This document shows positions 54,762-64,000 of a stretch of DNA of 64,000 bases, in pieces (position 1 is the first letter of the stretch; every line of letters begins with the position of its first letter). Source of the stretch: Arthrobacter sp. SX1312 (lineage in GTDB: Bacteria; Actinomycetota; Actinomycetes; Actinomycetales; Micrococcaceae); NCBI RefSeq assembly GCF_002929295.1, contig NZ_PJIM01000001.1:1-64000 (forward strand), in the 5' to 3' direction. Made by a program: the position numbers and the translations under genes. Under the pieces are notes generated by a model. The model was not told the origin of the DNA, did not search any database, and saw only the letters and a program-made list of their open reading frames with translations.

Positions 54762-54881
54762 TCATGACGCAAATCCACCACCCGGAACCTGCGGTCCCGG
54801 ACCCCCGCATCGGGAACCGGGACAGCGTCAGGAGCGTTGGTTGGGTGGAGGAACGTTGGTACCCACATCAAGGAGGCGGTC

Positions 54882-55259
54882 ATGGCACTCTCGGAACACG
54901 AGCAGAGGTTGCTTGATCAGCTTGAACAGCAGTTGCACGCCGACGATCCCAAATTCGCGCACTCCATGGCCTCGGACAGTCGGAAGTCGATGTCGACCCG
55001 GCGCCTGGTCATCGGTTCGCTCATCACGATCGCGGGCATCCTCGTCCTTCTGGCGGGCATCGTCTACCAGAACATCTTCATCGGCGTCGCAGGCTTCCTG
55101 ATCATGGGAGGTGGCGTGTACTTCGCCACGACGAAGTCGAAGCAGGTCGATGCCGGCCAGCCACTCGGCAAGCCGACCAAGGCATCGACCGGAGGCAAGA
55201 GCGGTTTCATGTCCAGTCTCGAAGACAAATGGGACGAGCGGAAGCGCGACCAGACATAG
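54882..55259 (+). CDS. DUF3040 membrane protein
   Basis: 125 aa. The N-terminus ALSEHEQRLLDQLEQQLHADDPKFA is the DUF3040 hallmark. Two transmembrane helices follow (LVIGSLITIAGILVLLAGIVY and IFIGVAGFLIMGGGVYFA), with a basic tail. AAGGAGG 7 nt before ATG 54882 decides the start. Such proteins commonly sit just upstream of mraZ in actinobacteria; their function is unknown. Confidence 0.9.
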   Translation: MALSEHEQRLLDQLEQQLHADDPKFAHSMASDSRKSMSTRRLVIGSLITIAGILVLLAGIVYQNIFIGVAGFLIMGGGVYFATTKSKQVDAGQPLGKPTKASTGGKSGFMSSLEDKWDERKRDQT

Positions 55260-55285
55260 GAGTCAGGGACGCCCGACCGTAGTCC

Positions 55286-55313
55286 AGAAGGATCCGCCCC
55301 GGCGGGTCCTTCT
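55286..55313 (+). terminator. DUF3040 gene terminator
   Basis: AGAAGGATCCGC pairs with GCGGGTCCTTCT (12 bp, one G-T wobble) around a 4-nt loop, followed by TCGTTTA. It isolates the dcw cluster from upstream transcription. Confidence 0.85.
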
Positions 55314-55429
55314 TCGTTTAACCCCTCCACTTCACTCCCCGCGGGGATCGGGCGCGCCGTCGCGCGGTCGCCCGCCGCGAAGACCGCGACACGCCGCGAC
55401 GAAAAGGGCGCGGCGCGCGCCGAATACGT

Positions 55430-55457
55430 TGACCGGGGAGAGTTGTGGAGTAAAGTG
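55430..55457 (+). promoter_or_regulatory. Promoter of the dcw cluster
   Basis: TTGACC, a 16-nt spacer, then TAAAGT (TAnnnT). It lies 63 nt before the mraZ ATG and is the only strong promoter seen for the mraZ-murD run. Confidence 0.6.
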
Positions 55458-55461
55458 GGGA
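55436..55461 (+). promoter_or_regulatory. Three 10-bp-spaced repeats, candidate MraZ operator
   Basis: GGGGAG (55436-55441), GTGGAG (55446-55451) and GTGGGG (55456-55461) are spaced exactly 10 bp, one helical turn. MraZ is known to bind short G-rich direct repeats spaced by about one turn upstream of its own gene. The array covers the spacer and -10 box, which fits autorepression. Confidence 0.6.
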
Positions 55462-55519
55462 ATATAAGAGCGGTACGGCACCAAGCTGGGCTTGGCGGAC
55501 TCAGAACAGGCGGTCAGGG

Positions 55520-55951
55520 ATGTTCCTCGGAACTCACACCCCCCGTCTGGACGAGAAAGGCAGGCTCATTCTCCCTGCGAAGTTCCGCGAGGAACTGAGC
55601 GAGGGTCTTGTCCTCACGAGGGGCCAGGAACGGTGCATCTACGTCTTCAGCATGAGTGAGTTCGAAAGGGTTCACGAACAGATGCGCGCGGCCCCCATCT
55701 CGTCCCGCCAGGCGAGGGACTACAACCGCATCTTCCTGTCGGGCGCCTCGGACGAGGTACCCGACAAGCAGGGCAGGATCACCATCCCGCCCGCGCTGAG
55801 GACCTACGCGGGACTCGACCGGGACCTCGCGGTCATCGGGGCGGGGAGCCGCGCGGAGATCTGGGCGGCGGACGCCTGGGACTCCTACCTGACGGAGAAG
55901 GAGACGGCGTTCTCCGAGACGGACGAGGATGCCTTCCCGGGCATCCTCTGA
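55520..55951 (+). CDS. mraZ: Transcriptional regulator MraZ
   Basis: 143 aa, two SpoVT/AbrB-like repeats. [20 protein letters not shown] and the second [18 protein letters not shown] show the paired DxxGR(I/L) motifs. It forms rings that bind direct repeats in the dcw promoter. First gene of the cluster. The repeats just upstream suggest that it regulates itself. Confidence 0.96.
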   Translation: MFLGTHTPRLDEKGRLILPAKFREELSEGLVLTRGQERCIYVFSMSEFERVHEQMRAAPISSRQARDYNRIFLSGASDEVPDKQGRITIPPALRTYAGLDRDLAVIGAGSRAEIWAADAWDSYLTEKETAFSETDEDAFPGIL

Positions 55952-56037
55952 ACAACAGCAGGACCAGCACGCAGCACGACGGCGCAGGTGGGAACGTCCC
56001 TTGGATGAGATCTCCAGCCGCCGGATACGGTACGCCT

Positions 56038-56063
56038 CCTGGCTTCACTTCCCCGAAGCCAGG
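56038..56063 (+). other. Hairpin in the mraZ-rsmH gap
   Basis: CCTGGCTTC pairs perfectly with GAAGCCAGG (9 bp, 8-nt loop) inside a 217-nt gap. No T-run follows. It may be an RNA processing site, a weak attenuator, or chance. Confidence 0.5.
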
Positions 56064-56168
56064 CGACGACCCTCCGGCCGGATGGGGGTCTGATCCAAGA
56101 AGGCCGGCCTCCCTACCTGCCTGCAGTGACACCCGAGACGAGTACGAACTGCAGGAGGGAGAGGACGC

Positions 56169-57170
56169 ATGACGGGTGACCGGCCGACGGGGGAACGCCA
56201 CGTCCCCGTCCTCCGCGACCGCTGCGTCTCCCTCCTCGCACCCTCCGTCGCCGCAGCGGAAGCCGCCGGTCGTCGCGCGGTCGTCGTCGACGCCACGCTC
56301 GGCATGGGAGGCCACGCCGAGGCCATGCTCCAGCGCTTCCCCGATGCGCACCTCGTCGGCGTCGACCGCGACACCGAGGCGCTCGGACTCGCCGGCGAAC
56401 GGCTCGCCCCCTACGCGGCCCGCACCGACCTGGTCCATGCCGTGTACGACGAGCTGCCCGAGGTGCTCGAGGACCTGGGCATCGACGGCGTGGACGGCGT
56501 CCTCTTCGACCTCGGCGTCTCCTCCCTGCAGCTCGACGAGCGCGATCGGGGGTTCGCCTACTCCTACGACGCCCCGCTCGACATGCGCATGGACACGAGT
56601 CGCGGCATCACGGCGGCCGAGGTGGTCAACACCTACGGCGAGGACGACCTCCTCCGCATCATCCGCACCTGGGGCGAGGAGAAGTTCGCCGGCAGGATCG
56701 CATCGGCGATCGTGCGGGGGAGGGAGACCGGACCGTTCAGGACCACGTCCCAGCTCGTGGACGTCATCCGCGGCGTCGTCCCCGCCGCGGCAGCCCGCAC
56801 CGGCGGGCACCCCGCCAAGCGGACGTTCCAGGCGTTGCGGATCGAGGTCAACGAGGAACTCACCGTTCTCGAGCGGGCCGTCCCCGCGGCCATCGCCTCC
56901 GCCCTGATCGGTGGCCGCGTCGTCGCGATGTCCTACCACTCCCTGGAGGACCGCATCGTGAAGAGCGCCTTCACCGCGGGAACGAAGTCCTCCGCGCCCG
57001 TCGGGTTCCCGGTGGAACTCGAGGAGCACAAGCCCTACCTCCGATCGCTGACCCGCGGCACCGAAGCGCCCACCGCGGCGGAGATCGAGGAGAACCCGCG
57101 GGCGGCCTCGGCCAAGCTGCGGGCAGTTGAACGAATCAAAGCCGGACCCGTCGACAGGATGACCATATGA
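56169..57170 (+). CDS. rsmH: 16S rRNA (cytosine-1402-N4)-methyltransferase
   Basis: 333 aa. SAM-binding [14 protein letters not shown] near residues 38-51. [18 protein letters not shown] and the [14 protein letters not shown] segment are family-specific, and [12 protein letters not shown] closes the core. GGAGGGAGAGG precedes the ATG. The stop overlaps ftsL as ATGA. Confidence 0.96.
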   Translation: MTGDRPTGERHVPVLRDRCVSLLAPSVAAAEAAGRRAVVVDATLGMGGHAEAMLQRFPDAHLVGVDRDTEALGLAGERLAPYAARTDLVHAVYDELPEVLEDLGIDGVDGVLFDLGVSSLQLDERDRGFAYSYDAPLDMRMDTSRGITAAEVVNTYGEDDLLRIIRTWGEEKFAGRIASAIVRGRETGPFRTTSQLVDVIRGVVPAAAARTGGHPAKRTFQALRIEVNEELTVLERAVPAAIASALIGGRVVAMSYHSLEDRIVKSAFTAGTKSSAPVGFPVELEEHKPYLRSLTRGTEAPTAAEIEENPRAASAKLRAVERIKAGPVDRMTI

Positions 57171-57763
57171 GCCAGGCACTGACCGTGGAGAAGCGCCACG
57201 GCGTCGCGGCCTTCTCCGGGAACGGCGCCTACGCGCTGGCCCCGGGACGGCTGACCGGACCGTCCACCGCAGCCATCGCCACCCCGAAGGCCCGGACGCC
57301 GCTGTCCGTGGTCCCCGCGCGCCCGGCCCGACGCAAGGTGCCCTTCGCCGTCTTCAGCCTGCTCGTCCTCGCCGCGGCGCTTGCCGCGGTGCTCATGCTC
57401 AACATCTCCGTCTCCGGCACGCAGTACGAACTCGTGCAGCTCCGCAACCAGCAGACAGCCCTGAGCCAGGAGAACGAGGCGCTCGTGCTCGCCATCGAGG
57501 CGAGGGAAGCCCCCCAGAACCTGGCCGCCGCCGCGACGAAACTCGGCATGGTGTCCTCCCCGACCTTCGGGACCATTGAGCTAGATTCGATGAAGGTGAC
57601 CGGCACGCCGGAGCCCGCGACCGAGGGCCCCGAACCCGAGGTCCTCATCCCTGCGCCGAACCTCGGGTCGGACCCGACCGGTCCCGCGACGGACGGGGAC
57701 GCGGCGGCGAGCAGCGGGTCGGGAACGATCCCCGGTCCCGAGCAGCTCGGCTCCGGCCAGTAG
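57167..57763 (+). CDS. ftsL: Cell division protein FtsL
   Basis: 198 aa. A basic cytoplasmic head, one transmembrane helix near 64-86 ([20 protein letters not shown]), then a short coiled coil ([20 protein letters not shown]). A ~70-residue Pro/Gly/Ser-rich tail follows outside. FtsL pairs with FtsB and links the divisome to FtsI/FtsW. Sequence conservation is low; the call rests on topology and position between rsmH and ftsI. Confidence 0.88.
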   Translation: MSQALTVEKRHGVAAFSGNGAYALAPGRLTGPSTAAIATPKARTPLSVVPARPARRKVPFAVFSLLVLAAALAAVLMLNISVSGTQYELVQLRNQQTALSQENEALVLAIEAREAPQNLAAAATKLGMVSSPTFGTIELDSMKVTGTPEPATEGPEPEVLIPAPNLGSDPTGPATDGDAAASSGSGTIPGPEQLGSGQ

Positions 57764-57811
57764 CAGAACGGTTCCAGAACTTCGCCCCAGACCGATCGAC
57801 AAGGATTCTCC

Positions 57812-59599
57812 GTGACCCCTGCACGCCTCGGCAGCCCCGACAGCATGCGTCTGGCCCTGGGCTCCAGGCGGCTCCGCGTGGGGCTCGCGTTCGTCCTCGT
57901 CCTCCTGATGGTCCTCGGGGTGCGCCTCTTCCAGTTGCAGGCCCTCGATCTCGACGGCATGGCACAGGCCGGTCTGTCCAAGCGGCTCACGACCACCGCC
58001 GTGCAGCCCGTGCGCGGTTCGATCGTCGACATGAACGGCAAGTACTTCGCACGGAGCGTGGAGCGCTACGACCTCGTGGTCGACCAGCGCCTGAGCGACG
58101 TGGAGGAGTTCCGCCGCTTCAACGACGACCTCGAGGAGTGGGAGGTCATCCCCATGGACCAGGCGGTCTCGGAGCTCTCCGCCGTCATCGGCATCGATGG
58201 GGAGACGCTGAGGGGCGCCGTCCTCGGTGACAAGAGCTTCAACTACATCCTCAAATCGGTGACACCCGAGGTCAAGAACCGGGCCCTCGCCGTGAAGATC
58301 CCCGGTGTCTACGCCGACGAGACCAGCGTGCGGACCTATCCGGCGGGCGCCGTCGGCGGGTCGATCATCGGCTTCGTGTCCGAGAACGGCGAGCCGCAGG
58401 AGGGCCTCGAGTACTCGCTCAACGATGCGCTCGAGGGCACTGCCGGTAGCAGGACCTTCGAGATCGGCGGGGACGGCATCCGCATCCCGTACGCCACGAA
58501 CGAGGACGTCCCGGCGGTCGACGGCCAGAACGTGCGGCTCACCATCGATCAGGACCTGCAGTGGTTCGCGCAGCAGACGATCGCGTCGCAGGTCGAGGAG
58601 TACGACGCCGAGTGGGGGAACATCGTCGTCGTCGAGGCGGACACGGGCGCCATCCGCGCGATGGCCGAGTCCACGACGCCGGACCCCAACGACCCGACCG
58701 CGACGCCGGCCGAGCAGCGCCGACCCAACTCCGTCAGCGCGTCCTTCGAACCGGGTTCCACGACGAAGGTCATCACGATGGCCGCCGCGCTCGAGCAGGG
58801 GCTCATCGAGCCGACCTCCAGGTTCACCCTCGAGAACCGGTACACCATCGATGGCCAGACGTTCAAGGACGCCTTCGAGCACAAGACGGAGAAGCGCACC
58901 GCAGCGGGCGTCCTGGCGAAGTCGATGAACACCGGGACCGTGCAGGTGGGCCAGAAGTTGACCAAGCAGGAACGGTACGACTGGCTGAAGAAATTCGGCA
59001 TCGGCGAACCGCTCGGAACCGGGCTCAACGAGGAGAACCAGGGCCTGCTGACCACCCCCGACAAGTGGGACGACCGCCAGCAGTACACCGTCCTGTTCGG
59101 CCAGGGACTCGCGCAGACCGCGCTGCACACCGCCATGGTGTACCAGACGATCGCCAACGACGGGGTGCGCCTGCAGCCGCGGCTGATCGACGCGTACATC
59201 GACCCGGACGGCACCGAGCACACGGTTCCCCAGGCGGAGGGCACGCGGGTGGTGTCCGCGGACACGGCTGCCAAGACGCGGAAGATGCTCGAGACGGTGA
59301 CCGAGGAGGGCTCGGGCAAGACCGGGCAGCTCGAGCAGTACCGCGTGGGATCGAAGACCGGCACCGCCGAGGCCCCCAGTCCGGCGGGCGGCTACGATGG
59401 CTATACCCTGTCCTACGCCGGGATCGCGCCGATCGAGGACCCCGAGTACGTGGTCGTCGTCACGCTCCAGCGTCCGCAGGGCGACCTGTACTACCTCATC
59501 CCGGGGCAGTCGTTCCAGAAGGTGATGAAGCAGGTCCTCAATTCCAACAACGTCCCGGCGTCCACGATGAAGCCGGACATCTATCCGGTCGAGTACTGA
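57812..59599 (+). CDS. ftsI: Septal peptidoglycan transpeptidase FtsI (PBP3)
   Basis: 595 aa, class B penicillin-binding protein. One N-terminal transmembrane helix (VGLAFVLVLLMVLGVRLFQL), a pedestal domain, then the transpeptidase. Active-site motifs are SxxK at Ser316 (PGSTTK), SxN at Ser371 (KSMN) and KTG at 515-517 (GSKTGTAE). It crosslinks septal wall at division. No C-terminal PASTA domain is present. GTG start with AAGGA before it. Confidence 0.95.
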   Translation: MTPARLGSPDSMRLALGSRRLRVGLAFVLVLLMVLGVRLFQLQALDLDGMAQAGLSKRLTTTAVQPVRGSIVDMNGKYFARSVERYDLVVDQRLSDVEEFRRFNDDLEEWEVIPMDQAVSELSAVIGIDGETLRGAVLGDKSFNYILKSVTPEVKNRALAVKIPGVYADETSVRTYPAGAVGGSIIGFVSENGEPQEGLEYSLNDALEGTAGSRTFEIGGDGIRIPYATNEDVPAVDGQNVRLTIDQDLQWFAQQTIASQVEEYDAEWGNIVVVEADTGAIRAMAESTTPDPNDPTATPAEQRRPNSVSASFEPGSTTKVITMAAALEQGLIEPTSRFTLENRYTIDGQTFKDAFEHKTEKRTAAGVLAKSMNTGTVQVGQKLTKQERYDWLKKFGIGEPLGTGLNEENQGLLTTPDKWDDRQQYTVLFGQGLAQTALHTAMVYQTIANDGVRLQPRLIDAYIDPDGTEHTVPQAEGTRVVSADTAAKTRKMLETVTEEGSGKTGQLEQYRVGSKTGTAEAPSPAGGYDGYTLSYAGIAPIEDPEYVVVVTLQRPQGDLYYLIPGQSFQKVMKQVLNSNNVPASTMKPDIYPVEY

Positions 59600-59617
59600 C
59601 CCGGAGGCCGGAGTATC

Positions 59618-61258
59618 GTGCAATCGAACAACTCGCGGGGAGGCGGCGCCTCCCTGATGCGACCGCGTGCCCCGCACCCGGTCGCCCTGTCCGCCGCCCT
59701 GGCCGAGATCGGGCCGCTGGCCGGATCGGCCGGTGCGCCGGATCTCCCCGTGGTCACAGGCCTCACCCTGGATTCGCGGGCGGTGCTCCCCGGGGATGTC
59801 TACGCGGCCGTCGCCGGAGCCACACGCCACGGCGCGGACTTCGCCGAGCAGGCGGTGCGTGCGGGCGCGGTGGCCGTCCTGACGGACGAGGCAGGCGCCG
59901 CGATCGTGGCCCGTGCCGCGGCGACGGCCGGCTTCGACGCCCCGCCCGTGGTCGTCGTCCCCGACCCCCGCCGGGCCGCCGGACCGCTCGCGGGCGTGAT
60001 CTTCGACAGCCAGCCGGACGCCCCGGACGCCGCCCCGATCCTCTTCGGGATCACCGGCACGAACGGCAAGACGACGTCGACCTACTTCCTCAACGCACTC
60101 CTCGCCGCACTGGGCCGGACCACGGGGCTCATCGGCACCATCGAGATCCGGGCCGGCGAGGACGCCATCCCGAGCGCGCTCACCACGCCCGAATCACCGC
60201 AGGTCCACTCGCTGCTCGCCCTCATGCGGGAGCGGGGCCTCCACGCGGCCTCCATGGAGGTCTCCTCGCACGCCCTCGAGTTCGGGCGGGTCGACGGCGT
60301 CCGGTTCGACGTCGCCGGCTTCACGAACCTCACCCAGGACCACCTCGACCTCCACGGGACCATGGAGGACTACTTCGCCGTGAAGGCGACGCTCTTCACG
60401 GCGGACCGCTGCCGGCGCGCCGTCGTCCTCGTCGACGACGCCTGGGGGCGCCGCCTCGCCGGCACGGCAGGGGTGCCCGTCCTGTCGCTGCGGACCGAGC
60501 AGGACGCCGACGGGGCGCCGGCGGCCGACTGGACGGTGACGGACGTGCGGCCCAGCGGCCTCGGGCACGCCTTCGCCCTCGAGGGTCGGGCCGGGGAGCG
60601 GCTGCTGGTCCGCACGGGCCTCCCCGGGACGTTCAACGTCTCCAACGCCGCCCTGGCCACGGTCATGGTCCTCGCGTCGGGCGTCGCCGTCGGGGACGTC
60701 CAGCGCGCCCTGGACGACCACGACCCGTTCACCACCGAGGTGCCGGGACGCATGCAGCTCGTCGGCGAGGAACCCGCAGCGATCGTCGACTTCGCGCACA
60801 ATCCCGACGCGCTCGAACGGACCCTGGCCTCGGTCCGGCGACCCGGCGGCCGGGTCATCTCCGTGTTCGGCGCCACCGGGCAGCGCGACGAATCCAAGCG
60901 ACCCGTGATGGGGGCCGTCGGAGCCCGCCTGTCCGACATCCTCATCGTCACCGACGACGATCCCCACGACGAGGACGAAGCGGTCATCCGCCGGGCCGTC
61001 CGGGCGGGCGCCGACGCGGCGGTCCGCGCCGAGGGGCTCACGTGCGAGGTACTGGAGGTCTTCCCCAGGGCGGAGGCGATCGAGCGCGCCGTGGCCCTGG
61101 CCCGCCCGTCCGACACCGTCATCGTCGCGGGCCGGGGCCACGAGGTCTGGCAGGAGGTCAAGGGCGTGAACCTGTCACTCGACGACCGGGAGGAACTGCG
61201 TTCCGCGTTGACAAGGCACGGATTCTCTGGGCTTTCCCGCCCCGGGATAGAGTCCTGA
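59618..61258 (+). CDS. murE: UDP-MurNAc-tripeptide ligase MurE
   Basis: 546 aa. It adds the third amino acid to UDP-MurNAc-L-Ala-D-Glu. The ATP loop is GITGTNGKTTST; the carbamylated-Lys segment DYFAVKATLF and the AHNPDALE block follow. The substrate motif reads TDDDPHDED (residues 445-453). Diaminopimelate enzymes have D-N-P-R there, so Asp448 and His450 replace the Asn and Arg. This points to L-lysine, as in Arthrobacter-type wall. GTG 59618 is chosen; ATG 59657 is an alternative. Confidence 0.94.
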   Translation: MQSNNSRGGGASLMRPRAPHPVALSAALAEIGPLAGSAGAPDLPVVTGLTLDSRAVLPGDVYAAVAGATRHGADFAEQAVRAGAVAVLTDEAGAAIVARAAATAGFDAPPVVVVPDPRRAAGPLAGVIFDSQPDAPDAAPILFGITGTNGKTTSTYFLNALLAALGRTTGLIGTIEIRAGEDAIPSALTTPESPQVHSLLALMRERGLHAASMEVSSHALEFGRVDGVRFDVAGFTNLTQDHLDLHGTMEDYFAVKATLFTADRCRRAVVLVDDAWGRRLAGTAGVPVLSLRTEQDADGAPAADWTVTDVRPSGLGHAFALEGRAGERLLVRTGLPGTFNVSNAALATVMVLASGVAVGDVQRALDDHDPFTTEVPGRMQLVGEEPAAIVDFAHNPDALERTLASVRRPGGRVISVFGATGQRDESKRPVMGAVGARLSDILIVTDDDPHDEDEAVIRRAVRAGADAAVRAEGLTCEVLEVFPRAEAIERAVALARPSDTVIVAGRGHEVWQEVKGVNLSLDDREELRSALTRHGFSGLSRPGIES

Positions 61259-61264
61259 ACCGTC

Positions 61265-62782
61265 ATGATTGAATTCACCGCAGCCGAGATCGCGGCACTC
61301 ACGGGCGGACGACCGGTCGGGATCGATCCCGCCGGCCCCGCCATCACCGTCACCTCCGCAGCCACTGATTCGCGGGAGTGCGTCCCCGGGGCGCTCTTCG
61401 TCGCCAAGCCCGGCGAGGAATCCGACGGGCACCTCCACCTGGGAGGTGCCTTCGCCCGCGGGGCGGTCCTGGCGCTGGCCGAGCGCGAGGTCACCGGACC
61501 GGACGACGCCCCCTACCCCTCCGTCGTCGTCCCCGATGCGATCCTCGCGATGGGCGAACTCGCCGCGGAGACGGTCCGCCGGCTGCGGGCCGCCGGCGAC
61601 GTCACCGTCATCGGCATCACCGGCTCCGCCGGGAAGACCACCACCAAGGACCTCCTCGCGGGCATCCTCGCCCAGGCAGGCCCCACCGTTGCTCCCCGGG
61701 GTTCCTACAACGGCGAGGTCGGCGTCCCGCTGACGGTCTTCGAGGCGACGTGGGAGACGCGGTACCTCGTGATCGAGATGGGCGCCACCAAGCCCGGCCA
61801 CATCGCCTACCTCGCCTCGCTGGTCCAGCCGGACGTCGGCGTCGTCCTCGGCGTCGGTTCGGCCCACGCGGGGGAGTTCGGCGGCGTCGAGAACATCGCC
61901 CGGGCGAAAGGGGAGCTCCTCGAGGCCCTCGCCGCGACGGGTACCGCCGTCATCAACGCCGACGACGAGCGCGTCCTCGCGATGCGGTCCCGGACCGGTG
62001 CGCGCACCGCGTTCTTCACCTCCTCGGAGGACTTCGCAGCCGAAGGAGACGTGGTCCGGGCGAGGAACAGTACGACGACGCCCGAGGGGAACCCCTCGTT
62101 CACCCTCACGTTCCCGGACGGCAGCGACCACGACGTCGTGTCCCCGCTCCTCGGACTGCACCACACGACGAACCTGCTGGCCGCAGCGACCGTCGCCTAC
62201 GAGGTCGGATGCGCCCCCGACCGGATCGCGGAGGGCCTCCGCAGCCTGGCGGCCGCGAGCCGCTGGCGCATGGAGCGCTCCGAGCGCGCCGACGGGGTGA
62301 CCGTCATCAACGACGCCTACAACGCCAACCCCGAGTCGATGCGCGCCGCCCTGCGGACCCTCGCCGAACTCGGCCGCGGTCGCCGGCGGACGTGGGCCGT
62401 CCTCGGCGAGATGCTCGAACTGGGCGAGAGCAGCATCGAGGAGCACGACCTCCTGGGCCGCGTGGTCGTCCGGCTCAACATCTCGAAGCTCGTCTGCGTG
62501 GGCCCCAACACGCGGGCGCTCTTCAACGGCGCCGTGCTCGAGGGATCATGGGGCAGCGAAGCCGTGCACGTCGACGACGTCGAGGCGGCGGAGCGGCTGC
62601 TCGCCGCCGAGCTCGAGCCGGGCGACATCGTCCTGTTCAAGTCCTCGAACGGGGCCGGGCTCCGGTTCCTCGGAGACCGGATAGCGCAGCAGCCCAACCC
62701 GGACCACAGCCCGAACCACACTGCAGCAGACTCTGAAGCGGTCGGCACGCCAGACGCTTCCGGAAAGGCCCCCCAGCCGTGA
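61265..62782 (+). CDS. murF: UDP-MurNAc-pentapeptide synthetase MurF
   Basis: 505 aa. It attaches D-Ala-D-Ala. The ATP loop [15 protein letters not shown], the [13 protein letters not shown] segment and [18 protein letters not shown] are family marks. ATG 6 nt after murE. The stop overlaps mraY as GTGA. The last ~40 residues are a polar tail. Confidence 0.95.
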   Translation: MIEFTAAEIAALTGGRPVGIDPAGPAITVTSAATDSRECVPGALFVAKPGEESDGHLHLGGAFARGAVLALAEREVTGPDDAPYPSVVVPDAILAMGELAAETVRRLRAAGDVTVIGITGSAGKTTTKDLLAGILAQAGPTVAPRGSYNGEVGVPLTVFEATWETRYLVIEMGATKPGHIAYLASLVQPDVGVVLGVGSAHAGEFGGVENIARAKGELLEALAATGTAVINADDERVLAMRSRTGARTAFFTSSEDFAAEGDVVRARNSTTTPEGNPSFTLTFPDGSDHDVVSPLLGLHHTTNLLAAATVAYEVGCAPDRIAEGLRSLAAASRWRMERSERADGVTVINDAYNANPESMRAALRTLAELGRGRRRTWAVLGEMLELGESSIEEHDLLGRVVVRLNISKLVCVGPNTRALFNGAVLEGSWGSEAVHVDDVEAAERLLAAELEPGDIVLFKSSNGAGLRFLGDRIAQQPNPDHSPNHTAADSEAVGTPDASGKAPQP

Positions 62783-63879
62783 TAGCAATCCTCATAGGCT
62801 CGGCCGCCGCCCTGATCTTCGCCTTCGTCGGAACACCCCTGTTCATCAGGCTCCTCGTGAAGAAGAGCTACGGCCAGTTCATCCGCGACGACGGACCGAC
62901 CGCGCACCACACCAAGCGCGGGACGCCGACCATGGGCGGCGCCGTGATCGTCGGATCCGTGCTGCTGGCCTACTTCCTCACGCACCTGCTGATGATGGCG
63001 ATCGGGGCTCCCGCCTCCGGGCCCAGCGCCTCGGGCCTGCTGCTCCTCTTCCTCGCCGGCGGCATGGGCCTCGTGGGCTTCGCCGACGACTACATCAAGA
63101 TCTCCAAGCAGCGCAGCCTCGGCCTGTCGGCCCCGGCGAAGATCGCCGGCCAGACGGGCGTCGGCGTCGCGTTCGCCGTCCTGGCCCTGATGTTCCCCAA
63201 TGAGCAAGGGCGTACCCCGGCCTCCACGGCCATCTCGTTCATCCGCGACACCCCGATCGACCTCGCCTTCGCCGGGACGGTCCTCGGAGCGATCCTCTTC
63301 GTCATCTGGTCGAACCTCATCATCACCGGGGCCAGCAACGGGGTGAACCTCGCGGACGGCCTCGACGGGCTCGCCGCCGGCGCCTCGATCCTCGTCTTCG
63401 GCGCGTACATGCTGATCGGCATCTGGCAGAGCAACCAGAGCTGCGGCTCGCCGGGCGCGGGCAGCGTCTGCTACGAGGTGCGGGACCCCCTGGACCTCGC
63501 GCTGATCGCCGGGTCGATGTGCGGTGCGCTCGTCGGGTTCCTGTGGTGGAACACCTCACCCGCCAAGATCTTCATGGGGGACACCGGGTCCCTCGCGATC
63601 GGCGGCGCGATCGCCGGGTTCGCGATCCTCTCCCGCACCGAACTGCTCCTGGTGATCCTGGCCGGCCTGTTCGTCATGATCACCCTGTCCGTCATCATCC
63701 AGGTGGGCTACTTCAAACTCTCGGGCGGCAAGCGCGTCTTCAAGATGGCGCCGCTCCAGCACCACTTCGAGCTCAAGGGCTGGCAGGAGGTCACCGTGGT
63801 GGTCCGGTTCTGGATCCTGGCGGGCCTGTTCGTGGCCGCAGCGCTCGGCATCTTCTACGCGGAATGGGTCGTGGGATGA
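62779..63879 (+). CDS. mraY: Phospho-MurNAc-pentapeptide transferase MraY
   Basis: 366 aa, ten-helix membrane enzyme making lipid I. Catalytic and Mg-binding motifs are [23 protein letters not shown] and [23 protein letters not shown] near the C-terminus is the conserved cytoplasmic loop. GTG start overlaps murF by 4 nt; the stop overlaps murD as ATGA. Confidence 0.96.
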   Translation: MIAILIGSAAALIFAFVGTPLFIRLLVKKSYGQFIRDDGPTAHHTKRGTPTMGGAVIVGSVLLAYFLTHLLMMAIGAPASGPSASGLLLLFLAGGMGLVGFADDYIKISKQRSLGLSAPAKIAGQTGVGVAFAVLALMFPNEQGRTPASTAISFIRDTPIDLAFAGTVLGAILFVIWSNLIITGASNGVNLADGLDGLAAGASILVFGAYMLIGIWQSNQSCGSPGAGSVCYEVRDPLDLALIAGSMCGALVGFLWWNTSPAKIFMGDTGSLAIGGAIAGFAILSRTELLLVILAGLFVMITLSVIIQVGYFKLSGGKRVFKMAPLQHHFELKGWQEVTVVVRFWILAGLFVAAALGIFYAEWVVG

Positions 63880-64000
63880 GCGCACCGGACGGGAAGGGCG
63901 TGCCCAACACCTGGGAGACACCGCGCCTCGCGGGTCTCACCTCGTGGGACGCCGACTGGGCCGGGCTCAGGGTCGTCGTCGCCGGCCTCGGAGCCTCAGG
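63876..64000 (+). CDS. murD: MurD, 5' part only (cut by window end)
   Basis: The first 41 codons, open to the right edge. [12 protein letters not shown] near the end is the N-terminal nucleotide-fold loop of UDP-MurNAc-L-Ala:D-Glu ligase. ATG overlaps the mraY stop by 4 nt. Identity is supported mainly by gene order (mraY then murD). Confidence 0.88.
   Translation, partial: MSAPDGKGVPNTWETPRLAGLTSWDADWAGLRVVVAGLGAS

Overview
The window is a chromosomal segment of a high-GC actinobacterium. The best fit is a member of the Micrococcaceae close to Arthrobacter. This rests on four points: a mycothione (mycothiol disulfide) reductase, GTG starts on many genes, a 5S rRNA and 23S-5S spacer that look Arthrobacter-like, and a MurE whose substrate motif is not of the meso-diaminopimelate type. 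The genus is an inference. No phage, insertion sequence or CRISPR array was seen. Statements about M. tuberculosis gene order come from general knowledge and were not searched.

Layout. (1) 1-413 is the end of an rRNA operon: spacer, 5S rRNA and terminator. (2) 633-11445 is one long plus-strand run: a disordered TPR-type protein, a HAD phosphatase, a small conserved protein, tlyA, NAD kinase, recN, pyrG, a NUDIX ADP-ribose pyrophosphatase, xerD and a MutT-like NUDIX. It follows the Rv1691-Rv1701 order of M. tuberculosis. (3) 11478-21963 is a catabolic module: the methylcitrate cycle (prpC, prpB, prpD and a GntR regulator on minus, prpE divergent on plus), then a DctS/DctR-type two-component system and the C4-dicarboxylate carrier DctA. 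(4) 22241-29562 returns to the conserved order: parA, scpA, scpB, rluB, tyrA, cmk, der, followed by tRNA-Pro(GGG).

(5) 29840-31811 is accessory: an unknown membrane protein, a decayed WS/DGAT acyltransferase and a flavodoxin-like protein. (6) 32049-35085 matches Rv1826-Rv1830: gcvH, garA, ftsR, a bifunctional nuclease and a second MerR regulator. (7) 35148-44807 holds an orphan ParA-like ATPase, pyruvate carboxylase, mycothione reductase, a long-chain acyl-CoA ligase, a ROK glucokinase and a small membrane protein. (8) 45065-53196 resembles Rv2182c-Rv2173: plsC, class II aroG, a four-PASTA Ser/Thr kinase, a LysM-transglycosylase, an Rv2175c-like DNA-binding protein and a polyprenyl synthetase. 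dinB and a DUF3040 protein follow. (9) 55430 to the end is the dcw cell-division and wall cluster: promoter, mraZ, rsmH, ftsL, ftsI, murE, murF, mraY and the start of murD, which runs off the window.

How the genes work together. The prp genes turn propionyl-CoA into succinate and pyruvate, and DctA imports C4-dicarboxylates, so module 3 joins two entry routes to the same part of the TCA cycle. Pyruvate carboxylase supplies oxaloacetate. GarA is a known switch on 2-oxoglutarate metabolism. The PASTA kinase, transglycosylase, polyprenyl synthetase and dcw cluster together form a cell-envelope growth region.
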